Below, piece by piece: positions 1 to 11,170 of a stretch of DNA of 64,000 nt. A model generated the notes under the pieces. It made no database searches and was not told the origin of the DNA. It worked only from the letters and a program-made list of their open reading frames with translations. The translations under genes and the position numbers were made by a program. The first letter of the stretch is position 1. Every line of letters begins with the position of its first letter. This DNA is from Prostheceraeus crozeri (taxonomy: Eukaryota; Platyhelminthes; Polycladida; Euryleptidae). The stretch covers positions 1 to 64,000 of the forward strand of contig CAJQUW010012444.1 of NCBI GenBank assembly GCA_907163375.1, written 5' to 3'.

Positions 1-1044
1 ATAGAAATTAATAATACTATAGAAAGTCCTAGAATGGAAATTGCATGAAAATTATGGCACACGCCGGGGGAACTTAGTTGGGGCAAGAAGCAAATTTTGC
101 GAGGTGGCTTTCTTGTTTTCGGGTTGGCATTTTTTAATTATCAAGTCAATTTGTGATCTGGATTGTTGGCACTAGTCCAAAGATCATGTAAACAAAAGCA
201 AAAGTGAAATTACAGAATACTTCAGCGACAGGATGACAAAGTCGGAAATCCTGTAAAACGTTCTGTACGTTCATTGTTTTGAAATATCGCTCCTATAATC
301 AATCAAGAGTATAATCAGACACATACGCAACTTGTAATGTCGATTTAAAGAGCATGCATTGCTCCAGCTTGAAATCAGAGGCCAAGAAATCTCACAGTAT
401 TCATTTTACTTAAAAGGGCTCCCCTGTTCAATATGTTTGAGCAATTTTCAAAAACTTTGTATGGTTTCGAATATCAGCTTCCAAAATATCATCACACTAT
501 ATCACATAAGTCATTTAGTGATTAATTGAAAGGATCCAGCGACATTTCATTTATCTGAGAAATGACTGTCGGTAAAGAAGCTTTCAATGTGTTTATTCCA
601 GAAAGCGCTAGGTTTCTTAACCGCTAGAAGGAGAAATTATCCAATAGTTAGAATTTTTATCTTTGAATTCTTGAGATATTCTGACAAACAGCACACGGGC
701 CACTTTCGATTATAACTCTGAACCAATTTTTAATTCGCATTCCAGTATTGAAAAATTGGAAAATAGTTGTCAGTGACTGCTACAAATAGACACAGTTTAT
801 TAATCCATGGAATAGTAGGCTATTTCACATGAAACAATGCTGCCATCTCACTTAAAATTCTCTTCATGAAAATCCTGCAATTTGCTGTCAACAACTTCCA
901 CAACCAAATATTTTCACTATGATACAATGTTTTAGATTGAAGCAGATCTACAAACCATAGATTTTTCCATGTGCCATCATTGCACATAAGCAAGATATCA
1001 AACTTCCATTCTAGTGTACTATTATCCACTTCTATGATTTTATA
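1..1044. other. AT-rich non-coding stretch
   Basis: No coding region, RNA gene or clear repeat boundary is supported here. The short open frames lack motifs and look like chance. Confidence 0.5.
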
Positions 1045-1254
1045 CTATCGTTTTTTGCTTAGCATAACAAAGAAATGTAGATATTTGATGTCATAGCGAT
1101 TAAACATTCGCAGATACCCAGGCATATTACTGTGTTTCATAAATTTGCATGCATCGCATCTATTCATAAGCTTCTTCTTTTCAACAAAGATTTCTGTACT
1201 TTCTGCCATTCCATTAGGATCAATGAGAAAGCATAGAAATGAGCTAAAAGTCAA
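1045..1254 (-). pseudogene. Repeat-derived ORF fragment related to one at about 5.99-6.11 kb
   Basis: A 69-codon frame of unknown family. Its middle (ESTEIFVEKKKLMNRCDACKFM) resembles translations of the opposite strand near 6.03-6.11 kb, where NGEMTEIYVEK and, in a shifted frame, KSMNVCDAYKFMKH can be read. The two copies lie on either side of the foldback element at 1756-5353 and in opposite orientation. I infer two decayed copies of one dispersed repeat or an older outer inverted repeat. No function can be assigned. Confidence 0.35.
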
Positions 1255-1745
1255 TCGAATTACAGCATTTCTATTCTCAACTAAATTTTATGAATAAGGC
1301 ATCACTGTTACCCTACTAATCCTCTTTTAATTCACAAGTTTTATTATCAAGACTGAAAGATGACAGCTACACGCAAGCGGTTAAATTTTGATGTAAGCAA
1401 GATTATCATAAAGACTTATTGGAAAACAGAAAACATTCAAAATGCTGTTGAAATGTAGAAGGAGACTTCTGATTCGCCAACACCTTCAAGATCGCATCCG
1501 TGATAAATCTAAGGATCCATGACACATATCTGATGCTCTCGTTTCGGTCACTCAAGGACTGCCAGTATTAACAAGAATTATGTTGCGCAGGCAGATGTTG
1601 CTAACGCAGAAAAGTCGGCGCGTCGGCACACTCAGGAGATAGGAATTCCATAAACATTTCCCAGACAATTTTGAAAGGTTTCTACAATTAATTGAGCTTT
1701 TCCTGAATACTTGTACCGAGGAACCTGACAATTCTTCTGATTACA

Positions 1746-1755
1746 TCTTTTGGAG
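1746..1755. repeat. 10-bp target-site duplication, left copy
   Basis: TCTTTTGGAG occurs here and again at 5354-5363, directly flanking the foldback element. A 10-bp duplication fits Mutator-like or foldback-type insertion. Confidence 0.75.
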
Positions 1756-4700
1756 ACGTATGTGAAGTTAGCGGAACCACTCAGCGGAACCATTTTTTAT
1801 TATAGCTTAATTCTATTCGAACCAGCTGCTAGTTTGTCAATTTCACTCTCCTGATTACGAATCTGAGCTCAGATTTCACAAATTCACAGTCGCTTTTGAG
1901 AAATTCAAGTTTAAAGATAAAAGTGGTCCCGCTGTGAAGTTGGCGGAACCATCCAGCGGAACCAATTGCTGAGTCTCGCTGATTGACGCAGTAAATCAAT
2001 TTCTTTTGGTCACTACCCGATCAATTTTGTTGTGCTGATCACGAATATGTGCCTCATCTATCAAAACAATGCAGATTTCACACGGAAATCTGAATTTCAC
2101 TTTTTCTGCAAGCCGATTGTGAAGTTAGCGGAACCATTTTTCAATGTAAAGAATTTCTCAGCAAAATCCATCACCTCCTACTAATTTGAAGCTCCTAATC
2201 ACAAATCTGTAATCAGATTTGCAAAACTCACCCGCATTGCAAAGATATTCCTCTATCTGGGTCCGCTGTAAAGTTAGCAGAACCAATTGCTGAGTCTCGC
2301 TGATTGACGCAGTAAATCAATTTCTTTTGGTCACTACCCGATCAATTTTGTTGTGCTGATCACGAATATGTGCCTCATCTATCAAAACAATGCAGATTTC
2401 ACACGGAAATCTGAATTTCACTTTTTCTGCAAGCCGATTGTGAAGTTAGCGGAACCATATGGAATTGCTTCACTGATCACGGTTTGCCGTCCGCTTTCAC
2501 GGGAGAATAAGTACTTGCCGAGAAAAATGGATTCTACGGTTTTCATGGACTTTTCTGCAAGCCGATTGTGAAGTTAGCGGAACCATTTTTCAATACAAAG
2601 AATTTCTCAGCAAAATCCATCCTCTCCTACTAATTTGAAGCTCCTAATCACAAATCCGTAATCAGATTTGCAAAACTCGACCGCAATGCAAAGATATTCC
2701 TCTATCTAGGCCCGCTGTGAAGTGCCCGGAACCACCTACTGGCATTAAAATTTCAAATTCTAATTTTTGCACAGAATCACTGCAATAGACATACCAAAAG
2801 AGTGGAATTGCTTCACTGATCACGGTTTGCCGTCCGATTTCACGGGAGAATAAGTACTTGCCGAGAAAAATTGATTCTACGGTTTTCATGGACTTTTCTG
2901 CAAGCCGATTGTGAATTTAGCGGAACCATTTTTCAATACAAAGAATTTCTCAGCAAAATCCATCCTCTCCTACTAATTTGAAGCTCCTAATCACAAATCT
3001 GTAATCAGATTTGCAAAACTCGACCGCATTGCAAAGATATTCCTCTATCTGGGTCCGCTGTGAAGTTAGCAGAACCAATTGCTGAGTCTCGCTGATTGAC
3101 GCAGTAAATCAATTTCTTTTGGTCACTACCCGATCAATTTTGTTGTGCTGATCACGAATATGTGCCTCATCTATCAAAACAATGCAGATTTCACACGGAA
3201 ATCTGAATTTCACTTCTTCTGCAAGCTGATTGTGAAGTTAGCGGAACCATTTTTCAATCTGCATTGTTTTGATAGATGAGGCACATATTCGTGATCAGCA
3301 CAACAAAATTGATCGGGTAGTGACCAAAAGAAATTGATTTACTGCGTCAATCAACGAGACTCAGCAATTGGTTCTGCTAACTTCACAGCGGACCCAGATA
3401 GAGGAATATCTTTGCAATGCGGGCGAGTTTTGCAAATCTGATTACAGATTTGTGATTAGGAGCTTCAAATTAGTAGGAGAGGATGGATTTTGCTGAGAAA
3501 TTTTTTACATTGAAAAATGGTTCCGCTAAATTCACAATCGGCTTGCAGAAAAGTTCATGAAAACCGTAAAATCCATTTTTCTCGGCAAGTACTTATTCTC
3601 CCGTGAAATCGGACGGCAAACCATGATCAGTGAAGCAATTCCATTCTTTTGGTATGTCTATTGCAGTGATTCTGTGCAAAAATTAGAATTTGAAATTTTA
3701 ATGCCAGTAGGTGGTTCCGGGCACTTCACAGCGGGCCCAGATAGAGGAATATCTTTGTAATGCGGTCGAGTTTTGCAAATCTGATTACAGATTTGTGATT
3801 AGGAGCTTCAAATTAGTAGGAGAGGATGGATTTTGCTGAGAAATTCTTTGTATTGAAAAATGGTTCCGCTAACTTCACAATCGGCTTGCAGAAAAAGTGA
3901 AATTCAGATTTCCGTGTGAAATCTGCATTGTTTTGATAGATGAGGCACATATTCGTGATCAGCACAACAAAATTGATTGGGTAGTGACCAAAAGAAATTG
4001 ATTTACTGCGTCAATCAGCGAGACTCAGCAATTGGTTCTGCTAACTTCACAGCGGACCCAGATAGAGGAATATCTTTGCAATGCGGTCGAGTTTTGCAAA
4101 TCTGATTACAGATTTGTGATTAGGAGCTTCAAATTAGTAGGAGAGGATGGATTTTGCTGAGAAATTCTTTGTATTGAAAAATGGTTCCGCTAACTTCACA
4201 ATCAGCTTGCAGAAAAGTCCATGAAAACCGTAGAATCCATTTTTCTCGGCAAGTACTTATTCTCCCGTGAAATCGGACGGCAAACCGTGATCAGTGAAGC
4301 AATTCCATTCTCTTGGTATGTCTATTGCAGTGATTCTGTGCAAAAATTAGAATTTGAAATTTTAATGCCAGTAGGTGGTTCCGGGCACTTCACAGCGGGC
4401 CTAGATAGAGGAATATCTTTGCAATGCGGGTGAGTTTTGCAAATCTGATTACAGATTTGTGATTAGGAGCTTCAAATTAGTAGGAGAGGATGGATTTTGC
4501 TGAGAAATTCTTTGTATTGAAAAATGGTTCCGCTAACTTCACAATCGGCTTGCAGAAAAGTCCATGAAAACCGTAAAATCCATTTTTCTCGGCAAGTACT
4601 TATTCTCCCGTGAAAGCGGACGGCAAACCGTGATCAGTGAAGCAATTCCATATGGTTCCGCTAACTTCACAATCGGCTTGCAGAAAAAGTGAAATTCAGA

Positions 4701-5353
4701 TTTCCGTGTGAAATCTGCATTGTTTTGATAGATGAGGCACATATTCGTGATCAGCACAACAAAATTGATCGGGTAGTGACCAAAAGAAATTGATTTACTG
4801 CGTCAATCAGCGAGACTCAGCAATTGGTTCTGCTAACTTTACAGCGGACCCAGATAGAGGAATATCTTTGCAATGCGGGTGAGTTTTGCAAATCTGATTA
4901 CAGATTTGTGATTAGGAGCTTCAAATTAGTAGGAGGTGATGGATTTTGCTGTGAAATTCTTTGTATTGAAAAATGGTTCCGCTAACTTCACAATCGGCTT
5001 GCAGAAAAAGTGAAATTCAGATTTCCGTGTGAAATCTGCATTGTTTTGATAGATGAGGCACATATTCGTGATCAGCACAACAAAATTGATCGGGTAGTGA
5101 CCAAAAGAAATTGATTTACAGCGTCAATCAGCGAGACTCAGCAATTGGTTCCGCTGGATGGTTCCGCCAACTTCACAGCGGGACCACTTTTATCTTTAAA
5201 CTTGAATTTCTCAAAAGCGACTGTGAATTTGTGAAATCTGAGCTCAGATTCGTAATCAGGAGAGTGAAATTGACAAACTAGCAGCTGGTTCGAATAGAAT
5301 TAAGCTATAATAAAAAATGGTTCCGCTGAGTGGTTCCGCTAACTTCACACACG
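1756..5353. mobile_element. Modular foldback element with two giant inverted arms
   Basis: The left arm (1756-3256) and right arm (3257-5353) are inverted copies of one set of modules. The outermost modules match end to end: the left starts CGTATGTGAAGTTAGCGG and the reverse complement of the right starts CGTGTGTGAAGTTAGCGG. Each arm is built from blocks of roughly 120-190 bp. One contains GATTGACGCAGTAAATC, one TCCTACTAATTTGAAGC, and one CACTGATCACGGTTTGCC. Blocks are joined by a conserved word close to TGTGAAGTTAGCGGAACCA, about ten copies in the left arm and about thirteen inverted in the right. There is almost no spacer at the turn (3256/3257). The right arm is longer, so it holds extra module copies. 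Short open frames inside are repeats of each other and not genes. The architecture recalls the modular TU elements of sea urchin and the FB elements of flies. No transposase is encoded. Confidence 0.85.
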
Positions 5354-5363
5354 TCTTTTGGAG
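5354..5363. repeat. 10-bp target-site duplication, right copy
   Basis: TCTTTTGGAG, identical to 1746-1755, immediately outside the right arm of the foldback element. Confidence 0.75.
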
Positions 5364-7017
5364 CTATGTTCAGAGCATCCAGGAATGTCAACCGTCACAA
5401 CTGTGTTTATTGATGCAACGAAGATCACATTTTTGGCGATTCAGGCAGAACTTGACATCTTACAGCATAGCGGAACTCTATGTCATCATGCTTTCAGTTC
5501 CTGAAGAAATTTCAATGAAGTTTTTCCGCAGAAATTGTTCGGACGTGACGGACTGATTCCAATTCCCCTCGTTCTCCTTATCTTGCACCAATGGACGTCA
5601 GTACTTGGAGCATTGTGAAGAACAGAGTGTGCTTAAATAGCTGAGAAAAATTGAGTATTTTGGTCAATGTCACCACCGTTTTCCTCACTTCATGAAAACT
5701 TGAAATCGAGTAAACGAATTTGTACGATGCACGAAATTCTGAGCATGTTGTTTGCCTTTCTACTTTTCGTTTTGGAATTTTTGCACGCTTTATTAATTTT
5801 TTATTGATTTCAAATTGTTCTCTCATCAAATCAAATAAATTTTGTCTTGTAGTGGTTGATAAAAGGGAATTGCGACAATGGCATTAATTAAACTCGAAAG
5901 TGTAGAACAAACACAAACGATTGCACATTGATAATGATGAAAATGAATTTACTTTCTTTCAGATTATAAGGAAAAAGACGGTCACAAAATTATCTATGAA
6001 AAGTTACCACGTGCACACCATCATTCTGTCAATGGTGAAATGACTGAAATCTATGTTGAAAAATAAGAAGTCTATGAATGTATGCGATGCATACAAATTT
6101 ATGAAACATATTGTAAATTTTTAGTAAACTTAAGCCCCATCGAGCAGAGAAACTTAAAAGAGTTACCAAAAATTCCAACGCATCAGCATGGCTAGGTGTT
6201 CAACCATTATGTGTCCATCACTTTGATTTAGCAGCAGATCAATTCAGTGATATGATAGATCTCTCACTGGCATTCCATCAGTTTGTGATGGTTTTGGAGA
6301 ATTATTTGATTTGAACCATGGCCTTAACTGCAAGCGTGCGGAGGCCTCATCAAGCAAAGACAAAATGAAATTAGAGATGTGATTGGAGATTTAGCAGTCA
6401 TGGCTTGGGAAGACAGGAATGTCATCAAAGAACTTGTCATCCGCGAACCCATCATGAGCAGTAACGAAAGTGGTCTCCACGGGGACATTCTTGTTCGTGG
6501 TGCTTGGTCCGACCAGACACTAACGTTGCTGGTATATCAAGGTCTTGAACCTTGACGCCGTGACATACTTCAGCCGCACTATTGCGACCACCTTCAAGAA
6601 TACCGAAATGATAAAGAAAAAGAAGATCTGATCTTACTCTGCTGATTGCTTCGTGTGATGATCTATCAGCACCACAAGCAACATCATTTACAAACCAATT
6701 AACAACTAAACTCGCAAATAAATGGCAAACATCACTCAACAATGTGGCACTGTGGGTGAAAGCAAAAATTTCTTTTGCCATCTTAAGAGCGACATCCCAA
6801 TATCTTCGCAGTTCGCAATTGGCGCAGCGCAGTTTCTTTCGATGAAGGTGCAGGATTGTCTTTCCCAGATTATTAACTTCACTACGAGTATATTTATCTT
6901 TCTGTAATGAACTTGCAATTTTTTGCTACTCATACTTTCTGTACTTATTGTTATCGATATTCGTTAATAAAAATTAAAGAAATCACAGTACATCATAGAA
7001 ATTCATGTATCTATGCA
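5364..7017. other. Non-coding stretch with repeat relics
   Basis: Contains the diverged partner of the 1045-1254 fragment at about 5990-6115. A 109-codon minus-strand frame at 6452-6781 has no recognisable motif and is overlapped by other frames, so it is not called as a gene. Confidence 0.4.
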
Positions 7018-7026
7018 TCTATCTAG

Positions 7027-7085
7027 GCATGGACTCCTAGATATAAACCTCCTAGATAAATGATATATCTAGGAGTCCACGCTAT
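7027..7085. repeat. Inverted repeat upstream of the four-helix membrane protein gene
   Basis: Arms GGACTCCTAGATATA and its inverse TATATCTAGGAGTCC are separated by a short AT-rich loop that repeats part of the arm (CTCCTAGATA). The feature ends about 185 bp before the start codon of the gene at 7269. It could be a small hairpin repeat or a regulatory palindrome; nothing distinguishes these. Confidence 0.5.
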
Positions 7086-7268
7086 GACACCATGGATTTC
7101 CATGGCAGCTCTATTATTCGAGTTCATAGAACCTTTTCAGCATTCTCTATCCAACTATCAAAGTTAAAGGATGTCAAAAAATAATCTTTCAATATTACGC
7201 TCTACAATTCAATGAAAACTTGATAAAGAAGATAAATTGCTTTGTCTGATCAGTTAGCATTTCAAGTC

Positions 7269-8075
7269 ATGACTTCAATATTGTCACGTTATGAGCGTCT
7301 GGCGGGGGTTGTTGTTAGTATAGCATTGGTTGCAGCCTCTATAATTCTCATATTTACTTCTGGACAAACTGTGAAGTGTTTTTCAGATGCAAGAGCAGGA
7401 AACAAAAAGATGCTGCTAGCCTATGCTGAAGCTGTTTGTTCAACCTCTGAGGTGACACATTACAAGATGATGAAAGTGCACCCTTCGGAAGATCTTAGCG
7501 GAGTCCCTAATATTACTGATCGACTAATGTTGCCGACAAAGTGGGCAGACAAAATTGCAGATTATTTTTTACTCGCCGCTGTTATATTGATAATGCCACT
7601 ATTGATTGCATCAGATGTGCTAAGCCGTACTTACAGGGTGGTTGGCACTGCGGCAGGCTTGTCTACTTGCTCAATCGCAACAAGAATTTTGGCCGAAATA
7701 TCATGTCGTGGACTTTTGATTGCAGCTGTTTGTTGGTCTCTGATATCCATCTCGAAGCAATCATTTCGAGCAGATGATTTCGAAACTGAAACAAATGTCC
7801 TATGCAAATATACCTTGAAAGAAGTAAGCTCAGTCAACAGACATGTGACCTCCAAATGCCTGTTCTTGCAAGGACACAGATTTGAACTTGCTAAGCAGAT
7901 GATAAACTACTTCATGAGAATTCTTACAGCAATGGTCGTATGGTCGGTAATTGGATTAGCACAAGCAATGTATTTAATCATAAATCCAAGTACTAGAACC
8001 AGAGTGTTAAACGACATGAATGATGACAAACATTCTTCTTTGAGCATTGAGCATCTGTTACTTCAATATAAATGA
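7269..8075 (+). CDS. Hypothetical four-transmembrane protein, single exon
   Basis: A 268-residue open frame from the first ATG; an in-frame stop lies 36 bp upstream at 7233. Four hydrophobic segments are seen at about residues 11-31, 99-117, 146-163 and 218-237. The first loop (about 32-98) carries C37, C57 and an N-glycosylation-type NIT at 81-83. The loop between helices 3 and 4 carries C179 and C197. The short basic N-terminus and hydrophilic C-terminus would both be cytosolic. This layout, with paired cysteines in two external loops, is like innexin/pannexin/CALHM-type channel subunits, but I see no family signature and do not assign one. No splice sites are needed and the frame is unbroken, which is unusual for this window. 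A possible polyadenylation signal AATAAA lies near 8445. It could also be a species-restricted or element-borne gene. Confidence 0.7.
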   Translation: MTSILSRYERLAGVVVSIALVAASIILIFTSGQTVKCFSDARAGNKKMLLAYAEAVCSTSEVTHYKMMKVHPSEDLSGVPNITDRLMLPTKWADKIADYFLLAAVILIMPLLIASDVLSRTYRVVGTAAGLSTCSIATRILAEISCRGLLIAAVCWSLISISKQSFRADDFETETNVLCKYTLKEVSSVNRHVTSKCLFLQGHRFELAKQMINYFMRILTAMVVWSVIGLAQAMYLIINPSTRTRVLNDMNDDKHSSLSIEHLLLQYK

Positions 8076-8659
8076 AATGATTGTCGGATTCCTTGTCAAT
8101 GCAGTCCAAAATGCAAGAATATGCTCATTGGAATATATATGAATGGTTTGAACATTTATTTGTGATAGATATCTAATGAAATTTAAGGGGCAGGAGGGTC
8201 AGGTAAAGTAAATCTATAGTGTTATGATGTTTTCAGCAGAAGTTATCCAAACTGACAATGTTCTTGCTGTCATTTTGAGAGTCTTGCATTCCCATCGTAT
8301 CATTACCTTCAGCCTTTCATGAAGTTAATTTCATTCATTATTCGAATTGTCATCTTTTCTAGAGAAACTGATTTTCAAAGTAGGTATATTGCAAGTCATG
8401 TAATTAAGCCTAACAATTATCTAATAGAAATTGATGTGTATCTATAATAAATATTGTTTCATTATTATAATGATTGGAGGTATTCTTCCAAGATTTATAC
8501 GACTTGACATCATTTACAAGTAGAATTTGATGAATAACAACGTCAAACTTTTCCTAAGCCTTATTTTCCTCGTACTAATATAAACGATGTAGGAATTCAT
8601 AGATCCTATAATATCTTTAACAATCTGAAATTACATATGATATATAATAATAGGCGATA

Positions 8660-9859
8660 TACAGTAGTGACCAATTTAAAGGGCCCACTCACGCGGATAT
8701 AGATAATTTATACTATTTGCTTTATGTGGCCTGTTAGATCTTAAATGAATGATTTAATGATGAAAAACTTGATAGTTTGATGCTTTTAGCGTGTGATGGT
8801 GCTCCGGGTGAAAGTTATCTAGCTGACTTCGTTGCGGCAGGGACAATTACGAAGGAAAACAATAGCTTTCAGGTCATCCATCGAGTACCTCTGGCATTGG
8901 TTCGAAGATCGAGTGACACATAGCAGCTGATGCATGGTCAGATGATTGCGCTGCACAATGAGGGATATTCTCAAAGAGCAATTGCTGAACGTCTCAAGGT
9001 GTCCTGGAAAGCAGTTAGCCATCTCATCTCCAGACTCCAAGCGTTCCGCATGCGGAAGACTCCAAAAGTACTAAACGACAGGACCGAGTTCTTAAAGTCC
9101 TCATCACCCGGAACCCTCGATCTTCATCACTAAAACTATCCAAAGAAATCAGTGATATTGCTAGAGTGGAGTTAAGTGCGAGGACAATCCGCAGAAGGCT
9201 TAAAAATGATTTTGGACTTGTGGCTCGTAGGCCTGCGAAAGTACCCTTGATCACTGAGAAGCAGCGAAGATTGCGCCTGAAATTCTGTCGCGATCATCTG
9301 GATAAGGATGCCGAGTGGTGGGATCGTGTCATGTTCTCAGACGAGAGCACATTTCAGCAAGTCCGCTGTGGTGGCTTGGGTTACGTCCGCCGTAGGATTG
9401 GTCAGCGCTTCGACCCGCATTTCACACAGAAGACGGTGAAGCATCCGCCATCAGTGATGATATGGGGATCAATCACTTCCCGTGGACGATGCGGCTTGGA
9501 GCTGTTCTGTAAAGGAGAGAAAGTCAACGCAAGTCCCTATCTCGAAATCCTCGAAGAGAAGATGCTCTTTGATATGGAGATCAGTGAAACAACAATATTT
9601 CAGCAGGATTCAGCGCCTTGTCATACCGCGAAAGTTGTCGAGCGGTGGTTCAATGAACACGATGTGGCTCTGCTGAGGTTTCCCCGTTAAGTATTGACAT
9701 GCATTGTTGTCTGGATATTATATTTGCTTTGTCTTTCATCATAGTAATTAATTTCTAAATATTTTGGCACTAAGAAGTTGAATAACAGTAAATTTAATTA
9801 AAGATAAGTGGGAAAAAGCATGAAAAGTGAGGGGGCCCTTTAAATTGGCCACTACTGTA
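8660..9859 (+). mobile_element. Tc1/mariner transposon with TA duplication and terminal inverted repeats
   Basis: The element runs 8662-9857, flanked by TA at 8660-8661 and 9858-9859. The left end CAGTAGTGACCAATTTAAAG and the inverse of the right end CAGTAGTGGCCAATTTAAAG differ at one base, and similarity continues through GGGCCC and CTCAC. At about 1.2 kb it is shorter than an autonomous copy (usually about 1.3-1.6 kb). It carries a broken transposase. Confidence 0.93.
8930..9690 (+). pseudogene. Tc1/mariner transposase, frameshifted and 3'-truncated
   Basis: Two frames make one transposase. The first (from 8930) encodes the paired-like helix-turn-helix: GYSQRAIAERLKVSWKAVS. After a frameshift near 9110-9135 the second (about 9130-9690) encodes the second DNA-binding helix region (SARTIRRRLKNDFGL) and the DDE catalytic domain. 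The first catalytic aspartate is in VMFSDES, and the second in FQQDSAPCHTAK. The frame then reads about 17 residues and stops after LLRFPR. The normally following segment with the third acidic residue (the Pro-Asp-Leu-Asn-Pro-type block) is missing, so the protein cannot be active. About 140 bp of unrelated AT-rich DNA separates the stop from the right end, consistent with an internal deletion. Confidence 0.92.
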
Positions 9860-9959
9860 TAGGCATGCAATCTCCGAGTGGGACAATCATTTTAAATTTT
9901 GAGCTAATTAGGCTCATTTTCCTTAACCCTAAATAAAGTAACCTCACTAAAGAAATGAT

Positions 9960-11170
9960 CGATTCCACCAAGCGCACCAGAAGTCCTCTGGATATGTTGA
10001 CTGACTTTGGTGGTACTGCCGATGTGCTCAATTAATTGCGCGACACCTTTCACTCAAAACAATCTCTGTATTCCACTCCAACAGATCTTACTTTGCATTA
10101 CCCGCTAGAAACTGATGACTGGTACATTGAGCTAACACCGTGATCAATTGTTGATGTTCTCGGCAAAATTAAACCAGTCGTTGCTAAATCCCGTGATGAT
10201 GGCTCAAATAGGTTACCATTTATCGTGAACTTAAAGATCTTGTTTCCGTCTGTTTTTTGGCAATCGTAAAAAACTCCATCAGAAGCCGTACGCTTCCATA
10301 GATGCACTAAAAGCAGGTGCAACAATCCCAGTACCCAAGTCTCTCCCTGCGAAAATTGAGAACATTCGACCAATATCTGTTCTTCCAACTATTGGCAAAG
10401 TGTTGGAGAAATGTGTGCTCCAAAATCTGAAAACACAATTCTTGAAATTATATGGCAATGAACAACATGGCTTTCGACCGGGGGGCTTCCACCACCACTG
10501 CTGTCATTGAAATTCATAATTACGCTACCCAAGATGCTGGATGACCTTACCTTACTTGGAGTCGCCATTGTAAGTGTGGATTTTTCTAAAGCGTTTGACT
10601 GTGTACCACACAGTTTATTGCTATAAAAACTACATAACGATGGTCTTCCGAAGGGGTTTGTGAAATGGTTGCATAGCTACTTCTTGCTTCGCTATAACGT
10701 CGTCCGTTTGGATGGGTCACATAGCGATCCATATAATATTATCTCCGGTGTGGCTCAGGGATCGAATCTTGGCCCCTATCTTTTTTGTATTTTCACTAAT
10801 GACTATTATTCCTTTGCCATCAAACTACCAAAGTGATTTAATATGCTGACGATGTACATACCGGCATATGTGATCATCCGCTTTAAGAGAAATTCAGATA
10901 CTGTGCGTCCTGTGCTTGACGAGATATCGAATGTTGAAAAATATGTTGAATATATAAAAAGCAAGTGCATTATATTGTGTCCGTGCATCCCCTCAGTCTG
11001 GAATTAAGGTTGTTGACTCTTTAAATTTTCTGAGTGTTACTATCGTTCAGTCTATAACTTTCTCTCAACACATCGCCTTAATCAGCTCAAAGTGTGTCTC
11101 TCGTTTACACGCAGAATGTTGAGACCTTACATAGCAATCATCAGAGGACCTCCACACAATCTATTGATTA
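9960..11170 (+). pseudogene. LINE (non-LTR) reverse transcriptase relic
   Basis: Broken frames spell the order of a non-LTR reverse transcriptase. A linker (KIKPVVAKSRDDGSNRLPF) lies near 10160, then PVPKSLPAKIENIRPISVLP at about 10330-10390, then GKVLEKCV and YGNEQHGFRPGG. The catalytic-domain start VDFSKAFDCVPHSLL is at about 10575-10620, followed after a stop by GLPKGFVKWLHSY, and then GVAQGSNLGPYLFCIFTND at about 10750-10805. The active-site YxDD region is not clear. A C-terminal hint (SLNFLSVTI, FSQHIALISSKC) follows at 11020-11100. Multiple stops and frame changes show it is dead. The motif spacing fits the CR1/L2/Jockey group; I cannot name the clade. Both ends are undefined. Confidence 0.85.

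Noticed and set aside
2353-4757. Repeated 67-75 codon frames as a small gene family
   Set aside because: They are translations of the foldback modules on both strands, identical because the modules repeat, and they lack independent gene signals.
6452-6933. Overlapping minus-strand frames of 109 and 65 codons
   Set aside because: No motif, mutually overlapping, and no splice structure evident.
7242-7268. Upstream TTG start for the four-helix protein
   Set aside because: TTG is not an expected start in animals, and the ATG at 7269 gives a complete protein.
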